This document shows positions 21,755 to 33,840 of a stretch of DNA of 64,000 bases, one piece after another (position 1 is the first letter of the stretch; each line of letters opens with the position of its first letter). The notes beneath the pieces are model-generated. The model worked only from the letters and a program-made list of their open reading frames with translations, ran no database searches and had not been told where the DNA came from. This stretch comes from Cephalotus follicularis (Eukaryota; Streptophyta; Magnoliopsida; Oxalidales; Cephalotaceae), in the NCBI GenBank assembly GCA_001972305.1, contig BDDD01000272.1, positions 186,001 to 250,000 of the forward strand, given 5' to 3'. Position numbers and translations under genes: made by a program.

Positions 21755-22787
21755 ATTGTGGTTCTTATTGATTGATATGTGAATGTGTAAGCGACAGTGG
21801 GGCTTGACGATGGTGGTTGTGTTCGTTGTGCAGTGGCTATTGGGGAGTTTGTTTGTGGTTTCGGTTTGACATATTTATTTATTTATTGTTTTTGTTTCCA
21901 TTGATGTTGACTTTGGTGTTGGGGAGGACCTATGTTACTGGTGTCGTGTTTTTTCTTTTGCAGGTGCGGTGGTGTTGTGGTGGGTGGTCTGTTGGTACTC
22001 TGTTTCTGATGATGGGTGAGGTGGTTGATAATGGCAGGGAAGATTGTGGATGATGTTCATGGAGTGTGTGAAGGGTAGTGTGAACGGTAGTGGTGTGACT
22101 GTTGTCTCTGTCTGGTATTGGGACTCGGTTTGGATTTTGGTTTGATTATGTGCTTCAATTTATGTATATTTGCAGGTTTTGTTTTGGTTTGTTTATGGGT
22201 ATTGTAGCTGGTGTGATCTTTTTTCTTGTGTGTTTTTTTATTCTCAGGAATAGTGGAAATCTCTCATTTTTATTAACTACCTATAATTCCCTTTTTGAAG
22301 GTTCAAATGTCAAATGAGGAAAAAAAAAAGTTTCCAATGTCAATGCTGAAAAGAAATCATGTTAAGAAATCATGTTAACTATGTTTTGGTGTTGTTTTCC
22401 TCTGTCACATTCAATTTCCATCATTCCAGAGCATTAAAGGTCATTCTCAAGTTATGGTCTCGACATCTTGCCGAAACAGTTTGTGAGAGAGAATGATCTG
22501 GATACGATCCAGCCCTTTAGCATTTTGCATAAAGCGGCCACCCCCTAAACTTTTATAATTGTATTAGACAAACGGGAATTATTATACACTAACCCAGGGA
22601 GAGCGGATTAAAGGAAATTATTCAAATGGCTGAGAGATTGTGTTTAATTTAGTGGATGAGGTTGCTTTCTTTTGACTTAATTATACAGCACGCTCTCTTT
22701 ACTAAAATTAGGTTAACTCTGTCATTGAATTTGCCTGCAAACATGATTTTATTTTATATGCGGTTTTCATTGTTTGATGTTATATAG

Positions 22788-23306
22788 GTTGTTCATTTTC
22801 GATCTTTGGAGAAACCAAAGGATGATGATTTTTGTATGGAGCTGTAAGTACTTTTATCACTAACTGTTGTTCCACATTGTGGAAGAATCCTTGTTGTTGG
22901 GTAGATATAATCCATCTGTTTTCAACTTTCAAGGTCAAAGCTACATAGTTATGACGAGGTTGTGGAAAGAGTGGCTTGCCGAATTGGTTTGGATGATTTG
23001 TCGAAAATCAGGCTCACAGCTCACAACTGGTACTCTCAGCAACCTAAGCCTCAGCCAATTAATTATCGAGGATTAGAGAATTTATCAGATATGTTAATCG
23101 ACTACAGTCAGGTTGATAAGCAATATATTGAGTGCTTTCCTCATTTAATCTTCTCTCGCGTAATAAAAATTAACTCGTCATCTTTCTATTTGTTTCATTG
23201 ACAGAGGACTGACATTTTGTATTATGAAGTTTTGGACATTCCTTTGCCAAAACTACAAGGCCTAAAAAATCATAAAGTTGATTTCCATCAAGCTGCAAAG
23301 GAAGAA
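22788..23306 (+). pseudogene. UBP12/13-like: UBP12/13-like deubiquitinase fragment, three exons with introns
   Basis: Exon 1 (22788-22843) reads VVHFRSLEKPKDDDFCME. Exon 2 (22934-23111) joins in phase at a split codon and contains YDEVVERVACRIGLDDLSKI and YSQQPKPQPINYRGLENLSD. Exon 3 (23205-23306) reads RTDILYYEVLDIPLPKLQ and continues to KEE. The splice sites are present: GTAAGT, GTTGAT and GTATGT donors, each with an AG acceptor. The residues are those of the C-terminal ubiquitin-like domains of plant UBP12/UBP13 (orthologues of USP7), past the catalytic domain. No upstream or downstream exons are found, so it encodes no enzyme. Kept introns mean DNA-level capture, not retroposition. The exons have no stops. 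Confidence 0.85.
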
Positions 23307-25466
23307 GTATGTTTGAAAACTATACCAGTCTCTTCTTCCTATCCCTTATGTATGGATCAATTTTATCCTTATGATCTGGTAATCGTATTTATTTTATTCC
23401 ATGTGGTAATTCACAGAGAAAGCAACCAATGAAGAATGGAAGAATATGATGGACTTTATCTCTGATATTTCTGCAACCTTGGACTTTTATTGAGTGTTTT
23501 CTTAGTTTGTTTTTGTAATGGCCATATGGCCTTATTAAAACCTTTACTATCAAATTCTCTTTTTGCTGTGTTAAACAGGTTGATCCGAATTAAATCGGAA
23601 CCTTAAAGCCAAACTCGTTAGCTTCACGAGTACCTATTTGGAACTTATTCGGTTGGATTGTGGTTTCGTGAGGTGATTGTTTCGTGGGTATGGATTGTGA
23701 GTCACACTTTGAACTTGTTAAAAAAAACCAAAAAATTATCAGTAAACAAACTGTACCATTGTAAAAGAAGAAGAAAAAAAATATATAAACAGAACAAAAA
23801 CTAAAAAAGAAAAAGAATAGTGATCTATTGTAAAAAAAAAAAAAACAAAGCAAAGGAGAGAAAATAAATGAAAATTTATCGTGATAGAATTGGGGGATAT
23901 GCAAAATGAGCCTGAAGGTCTCAAACTATATAAGATAAATGAAAATTTATCATGATAGAATTACTCGTATTTTAATAACATATTCTTCATGATAATTTTT
24001 TATTTTCAAGTACTGTTAACATTAATATGTATTTTTGCATTATTTATGTAACTTAACAATTATTATAAAAATTTTGTTATTGTTAATTTATTAATCATCT
24101 TATGTAATATTAATCATTATTATATTAATATATAAAGACATATATACATGGTAGGTAGCGTAATGAATATTTGTTTTGTTGATAAAAAATCTAATTTATA
24201 TTTTTTTAATAAATTTCTCCAATATAAAAAAAATGATATGAATCCGTCTCTGATATAAATGATGTAACTTGATAAGAATTTTTATGAATTTTAATATTTG
24301 ACAAAGAAAAGTAATAAATAATCTAAATTCACAATTTAAAGGACAAAAATTATGGATAGTATGAATTTTATTTAGGTTTGTTACCAATAACTAATCAAAA
24401 TAAACATTTATAATTTCATGTATATTTCAGTCATTTTAAATGTCCACAACAGTTTTACAAAAATATATTTACCAAACCCATATTCACTGCAGAAGCACTT
24501 TTATATTGAATTTACCAAACGCTTGCAGCTTCCTCACAGCACTTTTTACAAAAGCACTTTTACTAAAAGTACTTTCAGAAATCACTTTTAGAAAACACAC
24601 AGCATTACCAAACACACCCTATCTGCGTGACAGAGGTTGCCATGGATGGCTAGTGGCAGGGTTAGGCCCTAGGGGCTAGGAGATGGCCGGGGATACCCAC
24701 AGTTGATTACTTAGTTGTTGTGCTACTGTTGACTTGCTTGGAGCCGACCGAAGATGGGGTTGAAGTGTGGAGTGCGACGTTGGGGCCAGGAGATGGCGAC
24801 GCTCTCGTACGTACTGATTGAATTGAGTGGTCCTTTGAGAACATGATTGCTGGATTGTGTTGATGTAGCCCTAATAGGGTTGCACCTGTACTGTGAATAT
24901 ACATATAGATATATATGTATATACTGTTATATATACTGTACTGCATCACTGTGCATCCATTCGTGACATGCATTATTATTTACCATAAACTGTACATATA
25001 TCTTCTCTACTTAGCCAAGTGAGGACAAAGGCTAACCCCCTACAATTTCAGATTGATGCAGTGGGACTCACATGGACAAGCCTGGAGAAGAATGAAGTTG
25101 TAATAATGTTATCCGATGGACTTGTATTTCCTGTTGGAGTTATTAAACTGTTATTTTAAACTTGGAACAATGTCTATTGTATTTGATGGATAATTGTTAA
25201 GTATGGATTACTATATTGAATGAGATTTGATGGATAATGTTTTGATCACGCTCCGTTTGAGGGCAATTAACAATGGAAATATTGCATTTTATTAACATCT
25301 AGTATGGGATGCTTGTTACGTTATATTTTCAGCTTATATCTTGAATGCTTTCGCAGATATTAACCGTTTGAAAAGTTTTAAATTATTCGTAAAATTGCAT
25401 AAGCTGAATATATATGTTGATTGCCACCACCTATGTGTCATATACGAAAATGGGGTGTGACAGCAG

Positions 25467-25479
25467 TGGTATCAAAGCC
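25467..25479 (+). other. primer-binding site of gypsy B
   Basis: TGGTATCAAAGCC, five bases past the LTR end at 25462, matches the 3' end of initiator methionine tRNA except for one G-to-A change. It would prime minus-strand DNA synthesis. Confidence 0.85.
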
Positions 25480-25579
25480 ATATATGAATATTATATGCTT
25501 AGCTTGGATAAGTTCCTTGGCAATTAACGAATTGTTTCCTTGAGATGATTGCTAATGACATCTTTCCTTACAGGAACAA

Positions 25580-26640
25580 AAATGGACAGAAGGACACGTG
25601 CGAGAGCTAGAACTGTGGAGAGGAATGCCCCCCAAGAGGCAAATATCCCTCAAGAACCAAATGACAGGAGGGAACCGTTAGATTGCATTACCGATTAATT
25701 TCAGCAGCAAATGGTTGTTAATGCTGCTCATGCGAAGGAGATTCACCGCTTTACGCTAAAGCTCAGCCTCGACACAGGGTTCCTGATCATTGCCCACGTG
25801 AGGATGGGAATTCATTTGGGAGAAATCTGGAGAGGTTTATGAGACAGAACCCCCCTAGCTTCAAGGGAGAACTTGATGCTACTATTGCCGAGAGTTGGCT
25901 ACAAGACCTCGAGAAAATCTTTGAAGTAATGGACTGCACGGATGACCAAAAGTTGAAGCTTGTTGTATATCGACTATGGGGAGAGGCCACTCACCTGTGG
26001 GAGATGGTCAAGGCAAAGTGGGAGTCAGATGGACTCGACAGTACATGTGAGAGGTTCAATTGGGAGTTCCTTAATACTTATGTACCCTGGATTGAGCAAG
26101 AATGGAGAGAGATGGAGCTCTTGGAGTTGCGTCAAGGAGAGATGACTGTGGCCGAGAATCAGGCCAGATTTATGGAGCTAGCCAGGCATTCAGCCTATCT
26201 GGTGGCAGACGATAAGAAGAAAATCTGGAGATTCTTGAAGGGCCTACGACCAGATCTTTTGTCAAGGATTAGGGCCATGGAGCTGGGAACTTTTGTTCAA
26301 GTTGCTCAAAAGGCAAGATTGTTGGAGAGCATATCTAGCGAAGACCGTGCAGAGAGGGCTCGTATACAGCAGAGCAAGCAAAGCCCTACTCAGTCTAGGC
26401 CAGCTTCATCGAAGTGGCAAGTGGTTCCCCATCGAAATCATCAAGGAACAAATCTCAATAAACAGCTTCACAGGGTTCTCCCAACCAGGGTAGCAATGTG
26501 AGGTCTGGAGTCTGTTTCCATTGTGGTCGTGTGGGCCATCAGCATAAGGATTGTTGGAAGATGAACTGATTGTGTTTGAGGTGTGGGGCATCTGGTCATT
26601 CCGTGAAAGATTGCCCGAAGAGTCAGACAACAGTGCCTAG
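25580..26640 (+). pseudogene. gag: gypsy B gag (broken)
   Basis: The N-terminal basic region starts around 25582 and hits a stop near 25700. After a frameshift the retrotransposon Gag core is open from before 25839 to 26501 (PPSFKGELDATIAESWLQDL, then RFMELARHSAYLV and FLKGLRPDL). The open frame then leaves the true frame. Two zinc knuckles follow at about 26513-26555 (CFHCGRVGHQHKDC) and 26578-26616 (CLRCGASGHSVKDC), with a stop between them at about 26566. Gag would package the RNA. Order and motifs are Tekay-like. Confidence 0.85.
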
Positions 26641-26762
26641 GGGGACGACGAGTAGTAGTGGTGCTGCAGCGGGATCTTCATAGAGGAGGGATACCGGCAA
26701 GGGCATCATGAAAGGTAGAATTTTCACCCTTACATAGACAGAAGTTCCAGAGTCTACTTCTG

Positions 26763-29700
26763 TTGTTGGAGGTACACTATATGTCTATGGTTTTTTCTGC
26801 TAGAGTATTGATGGACCCTGGGGCATCGCATTCATTTATTGCCTCACATTTTGCATCATGCTTAGATGTAACGCCTGATTGTATGCCATATGGGCTTGAT
26901 GTGAGTACACCTTCTGGAGATTCCATGTGTACAAATTCAGTGTACAAAAGCTGCGAGATTTCTATGGAGAGTGTTCCACTATATGCGGATCTAATTGTAT
27001 TGCCCATTTGTGACTTCGACGTCATCTTGGGAATGGATTGGCTGCCAGCCCATCGTGCTCGCATGGACTGTTACAGCAAGACAGTGGATTTTTGTCTGCA
27101 CGACGGTATTGTTTTCCAGTTTAAGGGGGACAAAGGATTTTCTACGCCGATTATATCCTTCATTCGTGCATCGAGGTATCTTGAGAAGGGATGCGAGTGG
27201 TATCTGGCATATGTGATTGACAGCAGGAAGGAGAAAGGTATAAGCCTTGAGGAAATTCCCATTGTAAATGAATTTGCTAATGTATTTCCTGCAGATTTAG
27301 TGTCCTTATCATCAAAGAGGAGTATTGAGTTTGTCATCGACCTCGTGCCTGGTACAATGCCTATTTCTAAGGCACCGTATAGAATGGCTCCTACGGAACT
27401 GAGAGAATTGAAACTGCAGTTGCAAGATTTGATTGATAAGGGCTTTGTTCGACCCAGTGTTTCCTCGTGGGGCGTACCAGTTTTATTTGTGAAGAAGAAA
27501 GATAGGTCGATGAGGCTATGCATCGATTATTGAAAGTTGAATAAGGCGATGATCAATAACAAGTATCCTCTTCCACACATCGAGGAATTGTTCGACCAAC
27601 TACAGGGGTCAAGAGTATTTTCTAAACTCGATTTGAGATCGGGTTACCATTAGCTGAGGGTAAGGGAAGGAGATGTTGAGAAGACTGCCTTCTGGACACG
27701 GTATAGTCACTACGAGTTTCTAGTAATGCCGTTTGGTGTCACCAACGCACCGACAGCATTCATGTCATTGATGAATGATGTATTCTGACCATACATGGAC
27801 CAGTTTGTGGTAGTGTTCATCGATGATATATTGATATATTCAAGGAACGAGGAAGAGCACGCATACCATATGAGAATAGTTTTAAAGATTCTCAGAGAAC
27901 AGCAGTTGTACGCCAAGTTCGGCAAGTGCAAATTTTGGCTTGACTATGTGATCTTTCTTGGTCACATAGTATCCGGAGAGGGTTTGACGGTGGATCCATA
28001 GAAGACAGAGGTTGTGCAGGATTGGCCACAATCGAGGAATGTGGTCGAGGTACGTAGTTTCCTTGGATTGATAGGGTATTATCAGAGGTTCATCCAGAAT
28101 TTTTCAAGGATAGCCGTGCCATTGACACAATTGACCCAGAAGAAGACCTTGTTTGTCTGGGATGAGGATTGTGAAGTGAGCTTTCGGGATTTGAAGGACC
28201 GGTTGATTTTCGCTCCTATATTGGCATTACCTGATGGTAATGAGGATTTTGTAGTGTACAGTGATGCTTCGGGTAGAGGTTTGGGTTACGTGTTAATACA
28301 ATGTGGTAGAGTGATTGCTTATGCTTCATGGAAGCTAAAGCTATATGAAGGGAATTACCTTACGCATGATCTCGAACTGGAAGCTATTGTGTTTGTTCTT
28401 CAAAAATGGAGACATTATTTGTATGGAGCGCTGTTTGAGATATTCACTGATCATAAGATTCTGAAGTACCTGTTATGCAAAGATGCACTAAACATGAGGT
28501 AGCGAAGATGGGTGGAGTTCTTTAATGATTATGATTGTACCATCCAGTACCAACTTGGGTAGGTGAATGTTGTTGTTGATGCATTGAGTCGTAAAGCTAT
28601 TATAGCTAGTACGATGGTGTCTCAGTGGAGGATGCTGGTGGATTTCCAGAAATGGACTTCGTTTGCACGATCACCTGGAGTCTTTATTGCTAGTAATCGA
28701 GTACAGCCAGCATTGCTTGACGAGATAAAGAATGCTCAGATGTATGATCCCGAGTTGCAGGAGATTTGAGAGAATCTGGGACCGGAGTCCGATTTTCAGA
28801 TGCATCCTGATGGTATATTAAGGTTTCGTGGATGGGTGTGTCTTCCAGATGAAAATGGGTTTAATAGTGAACTACTACATGAGGCTCACAAATCTCAGTA
28901 CAGTGTCCATCCTGGTAGCACCAAAATGTATCAGGATATGAAGAGGAATTACTGGTGGTCCAACATGAACCGGCAAATTACGGAGTATGTTGCTAAGTGC
29001 TTGACTTACCAGAAGGTCAAGGCCGAACATCAGGCAGAGTTGAAATGGGAACATCTGACTATGGATTTTGTTTCTAGTTTTCCGTTGACACAGAATCGTC
29101 ACAATGCAATGTGGGTCATTGTTGACAGACTTACAAAATCAGCTCACTTTCTACCTACACACGTTATTGATTCAGCGAGCAAGTTGGCTCAGCTATATAT
29201 AAAGGAGATTATGAGGCTGCATGGTGATCCTGTTAGTATTGTGTGTGATCGAGACTCGATCTTCACTTCCAACTTTTGGAAGAGATTCCGATACCAAGTT
29301 GAACCTCAGCACAGCTTTTCGCCCACAGACAGATGGTCAGTCAGAGCATACCATCCAGACCTTGGAGGATATTCTCCAAGCATATGTGATTGACTTCACT
29401 GGTACTTGGGAAGATCATATTCCCTTGATAGAGTTTTCGTACAATAACAGCTATCATTCAATCATTGGTATGGCTCTGTACGAAGCTCTTTACGGACGGA
29501 AATGTAGATCGCCTATCTGTTGGGATGAGGTTGGCGAGCGACTGGTGCTTGGGTTGGATCTGGTGGAGGAGACTTCTGAGAAGGTCAAAGTTATCAAGGA
29601 GAAGTTGCTTGCAGCTCAGAGTCGGCAGAAGAGCTATGTCGACAGTGTGAAAAGGAGACCCTTAACTTTTGATGTTGGGGATCATGTGTTTTTGAAAGTT

Positions 29701-30090
29701 TCTCCTTGGGAAGGTGTGCAAACATTTGGGAAGAAGGGCAAGTTAGGTCCATGCTACATTGGTCCTTTTGATATTTTGGAGAGAGTTGGGGAGGTAGCTT
29801 ATCAGCTCGCCTTACCTCCTGCATTGTCGAATATACATGATGTCTTCCATGTATCGATGTTGCGAGGTTATATCTGAGATCCATCACATGTCTTGGATTA
29901 CGACTCAGTTTCTGTGCAGGATGATTTGTCTTGCGAGGAATTGCTTGCAAGGATTTTAGTTTGGAAGACGCAAGTATTGAGGAACCGGGCCATTTCTATG
30001 GTGAAGGTTCAATGGCAGTTTCACCAACCTGATGAGGCTACTTGGGAACATGAGGATGATATTCGAGAGCGTTACCCTCACTTATTTTAG
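26763..30090 (+). pseudogene. pol: gypsy B pol: protease, RT, RNase H, integrase, chromodomain-like end
   Basis: 26763-27533 has the protease (MDPGASHSFI, catalytic Asp at 26814, Pro in place of Ser/Thr; then VILGMDWL) and the RT start. RT continues past a stop to FIDDIL, with both catalytic Asp codons intact at 27822-27827. RNase H (28014-28502; [10 protein letters not shown]) is broken by stops near 28501 and 28560. Integrase (28800-29877) has HHCC with the last Cys changed (CLTYQ) and a short deletion just after it; the core keeps MDFV, CDRDS and TDGQSE across a frameshift near 29300. The C-terminus (29890-30090; KVQWQFHQPDEATWEHE) is chromodomain-like. The order RT-RNase H-integrase-chromodomain defines a chromovirus. 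Confidence 0.88.
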
Positions 30091-30300
30091 TAATGTTTAA
30101 ATTTCGAGGACAAAATTTGTTTGAAGGAGGGGTGTATGTAACGCCCAGGATTTTCATTTGATGTACTGTTGTAATTCTCATTGTAATTTTATCATAAATT
30201 ATTGAGAATGATGGATTTTCAAATTTACAATGTTGACAATTTGAGTAAGGGATGTTAAGATTATTGTATGGATGTAAAACTGCAAGAAACTGGCTTAAGC

Positions 30301-30446
30301 GTCAACGCCTAGGATCAAAGCGTCGACGCCAAGGTATGCATTTGAACGCGTAAGAGACATACACGCAAAGCGTTAACGCCAAGAAGAAGCGTCGACGTGA
30401 ATGAGTGAAAAAGGCATAAATGCTGACGCTATGGGTAAGCGTTGAC
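30301..30446 (+). repeat. palindrome cluster, U3 of gypsy B 3' LTR
   Basis: Pairs at 30301/30322, 30372/30391 and 30422/30441, with inner steps 21, 19 and 19 and pair distances 71 and 50. The core at 30322 is the full GCGTCGACGC. Others read GTCAAC, GTTAAC, GCTGAC or GTTGAC. Confidence 0.85.
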
Positions 30447-31223
30447 TCTTAATGTTGAATCTCTGTCACATTTAAACACTAACAGAAACATGTGCAAGGG
30501 GACAGGTTGAGGCCACTTTTCAGGCGCCTTAACATGCAATTGGGGACGTGTTGGACATGCTATCATGTCACCTGCATGCATCCTGACTACTAGCCTTCAG
30601 TGACTGAACTGGAAGGAGGTATGTGACACCTGTGTGTTATGCGCACGAGAGGGGAGAAAGAAGATACTGCCATGCATGCGGCAGAAGAAGGAAAGAGAGA
30701 GAGGTGAACGCTTCACACCATAAAACGTGTTCCTCTTCTCCTCCTTCGTACGCTACCTGGAGAGAAAGAAAGAAAGAGTGAAACAGAAATAGATCATAGA
30801 AATAAACAGTGAAATATCAAGAGAGAGAGAGGAGTAGAGAAACCATTCCTCCATTGTTGAGCCAACTTGGAGGTTGGAGTTTGAAACTGGACTGGAGCTG
30901 CTGGGCCTGGTAGGAATATTGGGGAACTCAGACACTACTGTTCGAGGACTAAAAGAGGTGGACTTTCGGATTCCTATCTTGGAACCAAAGGTAGGGGATT
31001 TATACTTGGAAATTTGAGTTGAATGATAGTGTTTTATCATTGATGAAATGTATGGTTTTCCTGGACAGTGAACTGTGATGTGATGCCATGGTTACTATTA
31101 AATGATAACCTGGCATGCATGTCGAATATTGAGTGAATATTGAACTGGAATGCATGTACCATTGATTGATTTCCCCTGGTATTCCGTTAAGCACGGAAGA
31201 TGGTGTTCCTGGACTGCGTAAAC

Positions 31224-31565
31224 GTCAACGCTTAAGATGGAAGCATCGGCGCTTAGACCTGTTACGCGAAGAACATGTACTGGTTTCACGATAAACGTCG
31301 ACGCTTAGAGAAAGCATCGACACCCTGATTGGATATATGTGTAAAGGTGGAGAAATGGACGTTGATGCCTGAGGTCCAACCTCAAAGCGTCGATGCCAAA
31401 GTGGTAAGCGACGACGCTCAAGGATCCTGACCTTGAGGCGTCGACGCCTAACACATGTATTAACGCGTAAGGTTCTGGAGTAAGCCCTGACTCTAAGGGT
31501 GGAAGCGTCGATGCTTATAGGACATAAGCGTCGATGCCTAGAAGTTAAACGTCGACGCTTAAGCT
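31224..31565 (+). repeat. second palindrome cluster, gypsy B 3' LTR
   Basis: Cores at 31224/31245 and 31297/31316, then several to about 31560. It includes the perfect 14-bp palindrome AGGCGTCGACGCCT at 31436-31449. The cluster lies downstream of the leader and its donor-like GTAGGGG. Confidence 0.82.
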
Positions 31566-32821
31566 ACTTTTTGGATAATTTCGCTTAGATGACGTGCGAT
31601 GACCCTGAATTAAGCCTAGATGCAATTGAGCATATGTTTGCATTGCATATTGATCTGTTAATTGAACTTTGGATTGAAAGGCGATTGATTTCTAAAAGTG
31701 TTTTATCATTTTAGAAATACATGCATGATTTTGAACAAATCATTATTTTGTACGAAAATGTATATTTTCGAATGGTTGGAAAAATAATTTCCAAAGATTG
31801 CGAACTGTTTATAGGATTTTCTAGACAATGAAAATGTATTGTTTCAAGTGTTTATAACTTTTAAACGACTTGAAAAACGGACTGATATATATTTGACAAA
31901 TATATTTGATCAAGTAATTATGTTATAAAATTGATTGAATTGGACGGTGATTGGTACTGCTGTCGTATTAGCTGCGTGGCGGAGGTTGCCACGGATGGCT
32001 AGTGGCAGGGTTAGGCCCTAGGTGCCAGGAGATGGCTAGGGATACCCACTGTTGATTACTTAGCCGTCGTGCTAGTAACCTGTACTATTGACCTGCTTCG
32101 AGCCGACCGGAGACGGGGCTGAAGTATGGAGTGCGACGTTGGGGCCAGGAGATGGTGACGCTCTCGTACGTACTGATTGAATTGATTGGTTCTTTGAGGT
32201 CATGATTGCTAGATTGTGTTGATGTAGCCCTGATAGGGTTGCACCTGTACCATGAATATGCATATAGATATATATGTATATACCGTTATATATACTGTAC
32301 TACATCACTTTGCATCCATTCATGACATGAATTATTATTGACCTCGAATTGTACATATATATTCTCTTCTTAGCCGAGTGAGGACAAAGGCTAACCCCCT
32401 ACAATTTTAGATTGATACAGTGGGACTGACATGGACAAGCCTGGAGGAGAATGAAGTTGTAATAATGTTAACTGATGGACTTGTATTTCCTATTGGAGTT
32501 ATTAAACTGTTATTGTAAACTTGGAACAATGTTTATCGTATTTGATGGGTAATTGTTGAGTGTGGATTATTGTATTGAATGAGATTTGATGGATAATGTT
32601 TTGATCATGCTCTATTTGAGGGCAATTAACAATGGAAATATTGAATTTTAGTAACATGTAGTATGGGATGCATGTTACGTTATGTTTTCAGCTTATATCT
32701 TGAATGCTTCCGCATATATTAACCATTTGAAAAGTTTTAAATTATTCGTAAAATTGCATAAGCTGAATTTATATGTTGATTGTCACCACCTATGTGTCAT
32801 ATATGATAACGGGGTGTGACA

Positions 32822-33840
32822 CATGTAGTTGAGGATAATGCACCGGTTAATGTTCAGGCTGATAGGGGATTTGAGGACCGGCCCGACACTCCTGCATGTG
32901 TTTGGCTTAAGGGGTTCCAGAAAAAGAGGCCCCGGTCCTTCAATTCAGCACCGACACCTGTGGTGGCTGAACAATTGATGCCCAGATGAGAAAATATTTG
33001 ATGTGTTGGGGTGTGGTGATGATCAGAAGGTGAAGTTGGCTACTTATAAGTTAGAAGGCGATGCTCAGAGATGGTGGAAGACTTTGACGATAGCTAAGGG
33101 TGGAGGTTTTATTGATGCTCTTTCATGGTCCGAGTTTTGTGAAGTCTTTTATCAGTAGTATTTTCCCACTTCTGATAAAGAGGCTTATGCTCCGGAGTTT
33201 GTGTCAACAAGGCAGAAAGATGGTGAATCCGTCACAGAATTCTTGGCCTGGTTTACCAGATTGGCTGGCTTTGTTGGACTTGCGGTGGGGACTGCAATGG
33301 ACCAAGCAAAAAAGTTTAAGTGGAAACTACATTATCGGCTCAGGGGAAAGTTGATAAATAAAAGATTTCCTTATGTATCTGAGGTTGCAAATGCTGCAAA
33401 GAATATTGAGATGGAGAGATTGGACTTTCAGGAATCTCGAGAAGAAGGGGAAAGAAAATGGAATAGGAGTGATCAAAATTCCGGACAGCAGAATAAGGGT
33501 CAGGGCGGTCAGTGGAACAAGAGCCGTGATGGTAAGAAGCATAAGAAAAATCACAATTAGAACAGGGATGGAGGCCAACAGCGACAGCCGAGTAATGATC
33601 AGAGGCATGTTCAGGGTGCTGCAGGTGGGGGTAACCCTAATAATATTCCAGTTGCCCGATGTGATATTTGTGGGAGGCAGCATCCTGTTGGAACATGTTA
33701 TAAAGCCAGTGGGGCCTGCTTTGTGTGTGGCCATATGGGTCATTTTGTTAAGGATTGTCCAGATCCTCGTGCAAGGGATAGAAGAGCAAGAGGTGGTAAT
33801 ACAGGGCAGCATAACGTTGGAGGCAGAGTTTTTTCCATGA
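32822..33840 (+). pseudogene. gag: gypsy C gag (5' part missing, broken)
   Basis: Begins abruptly after the gypsy B LTR. A stop follows about 160 bases in. The Gag core reads DVLGCGDDQKVKLATYKLEG, then a stop near 33157, then an open stretch 33201-33560 (TEFLAWFTRLAGFVG and a Lys/Arg/Gln-rich tail). After a frameshift come two zinc knuckles: CDICGRQHPVGTC (33660-33698) and CFVCGHMGHFVKDC (33717-33759). No primer-binding site or 5' LTR belonging to this copy was identified. Confidence 0.83.

Larger units (their letters stand above)
21594..24622. mobile_element. foreign 3-kb segment carrying a captured host gene piece
   Basis: LTR similarity stops after GAGGACATA (21593) and resumes at CTGCGTGA (24623). 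Between them are a GT-rich part (21594-22300), a UBP12/13-like exon set (22788-23306), and an AT-rich part (23600-24420). At the right end (24440-24621) AAAAGTGCTTTT-like words and a terminus reading TAGGGTGTGTTTGGTAATG on the minus strand recall plant hAT element ends. No matching left inverted repeat or target duplication was found, so the carrier type is unproven. 23864-23891 and 23935-23962 form a 28-bp direct repeat with one mismatch. Confidence 0.6.
20279..25462 (+). mobile_element. 5' LTR of gypsy B, 5'-truncated and interrupted
   Basis: 20279-21593 aligns with about 30220-31540 of the gypsy B 3' LTR, and 24623-25462 with about 31973-32821. The first 80-90 bases are missing at the junction with the minus-strand LTR, and some 430 bp (about 31541-31970 of the 3' LTR) are replaced by the foreign segment 21594-24622. 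It ends GGGGTGTGACA just before a primer-binding site. Leader block at 21011-21065. Confidence 0.82.
30137..32821 (+). mobile_element. 3' LTR of gypsy B
   Basis: 2685 bp from TGTAACGCCCAGG, directly after the purine tract GAAGGAGGGGTGTA, to GGGGTGTGACA. The parts in order are: three palindrome pairs, a CCATAAAACGTG promoter-like area (about 30717), a GA-rich leader, the conserved block with AAAGGTAGGGG (30944-30997), a second palindrome cluster, and a 3' part ending in an AATTTTAG acceptor-like site near 32411. Past its end the sequence enters gypsy C gag, so gypsy B inserted into gypsy C or was joined to it. Confidence 0.9.

Noticed and set aside
23590..24400. Possible gene in the AT-rich part of the captured segment
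   Set aside because: Frames are low-complexity Phe/Ile/Leu runs from A/T tracts; nothing resembles further UBP12/13 exons.
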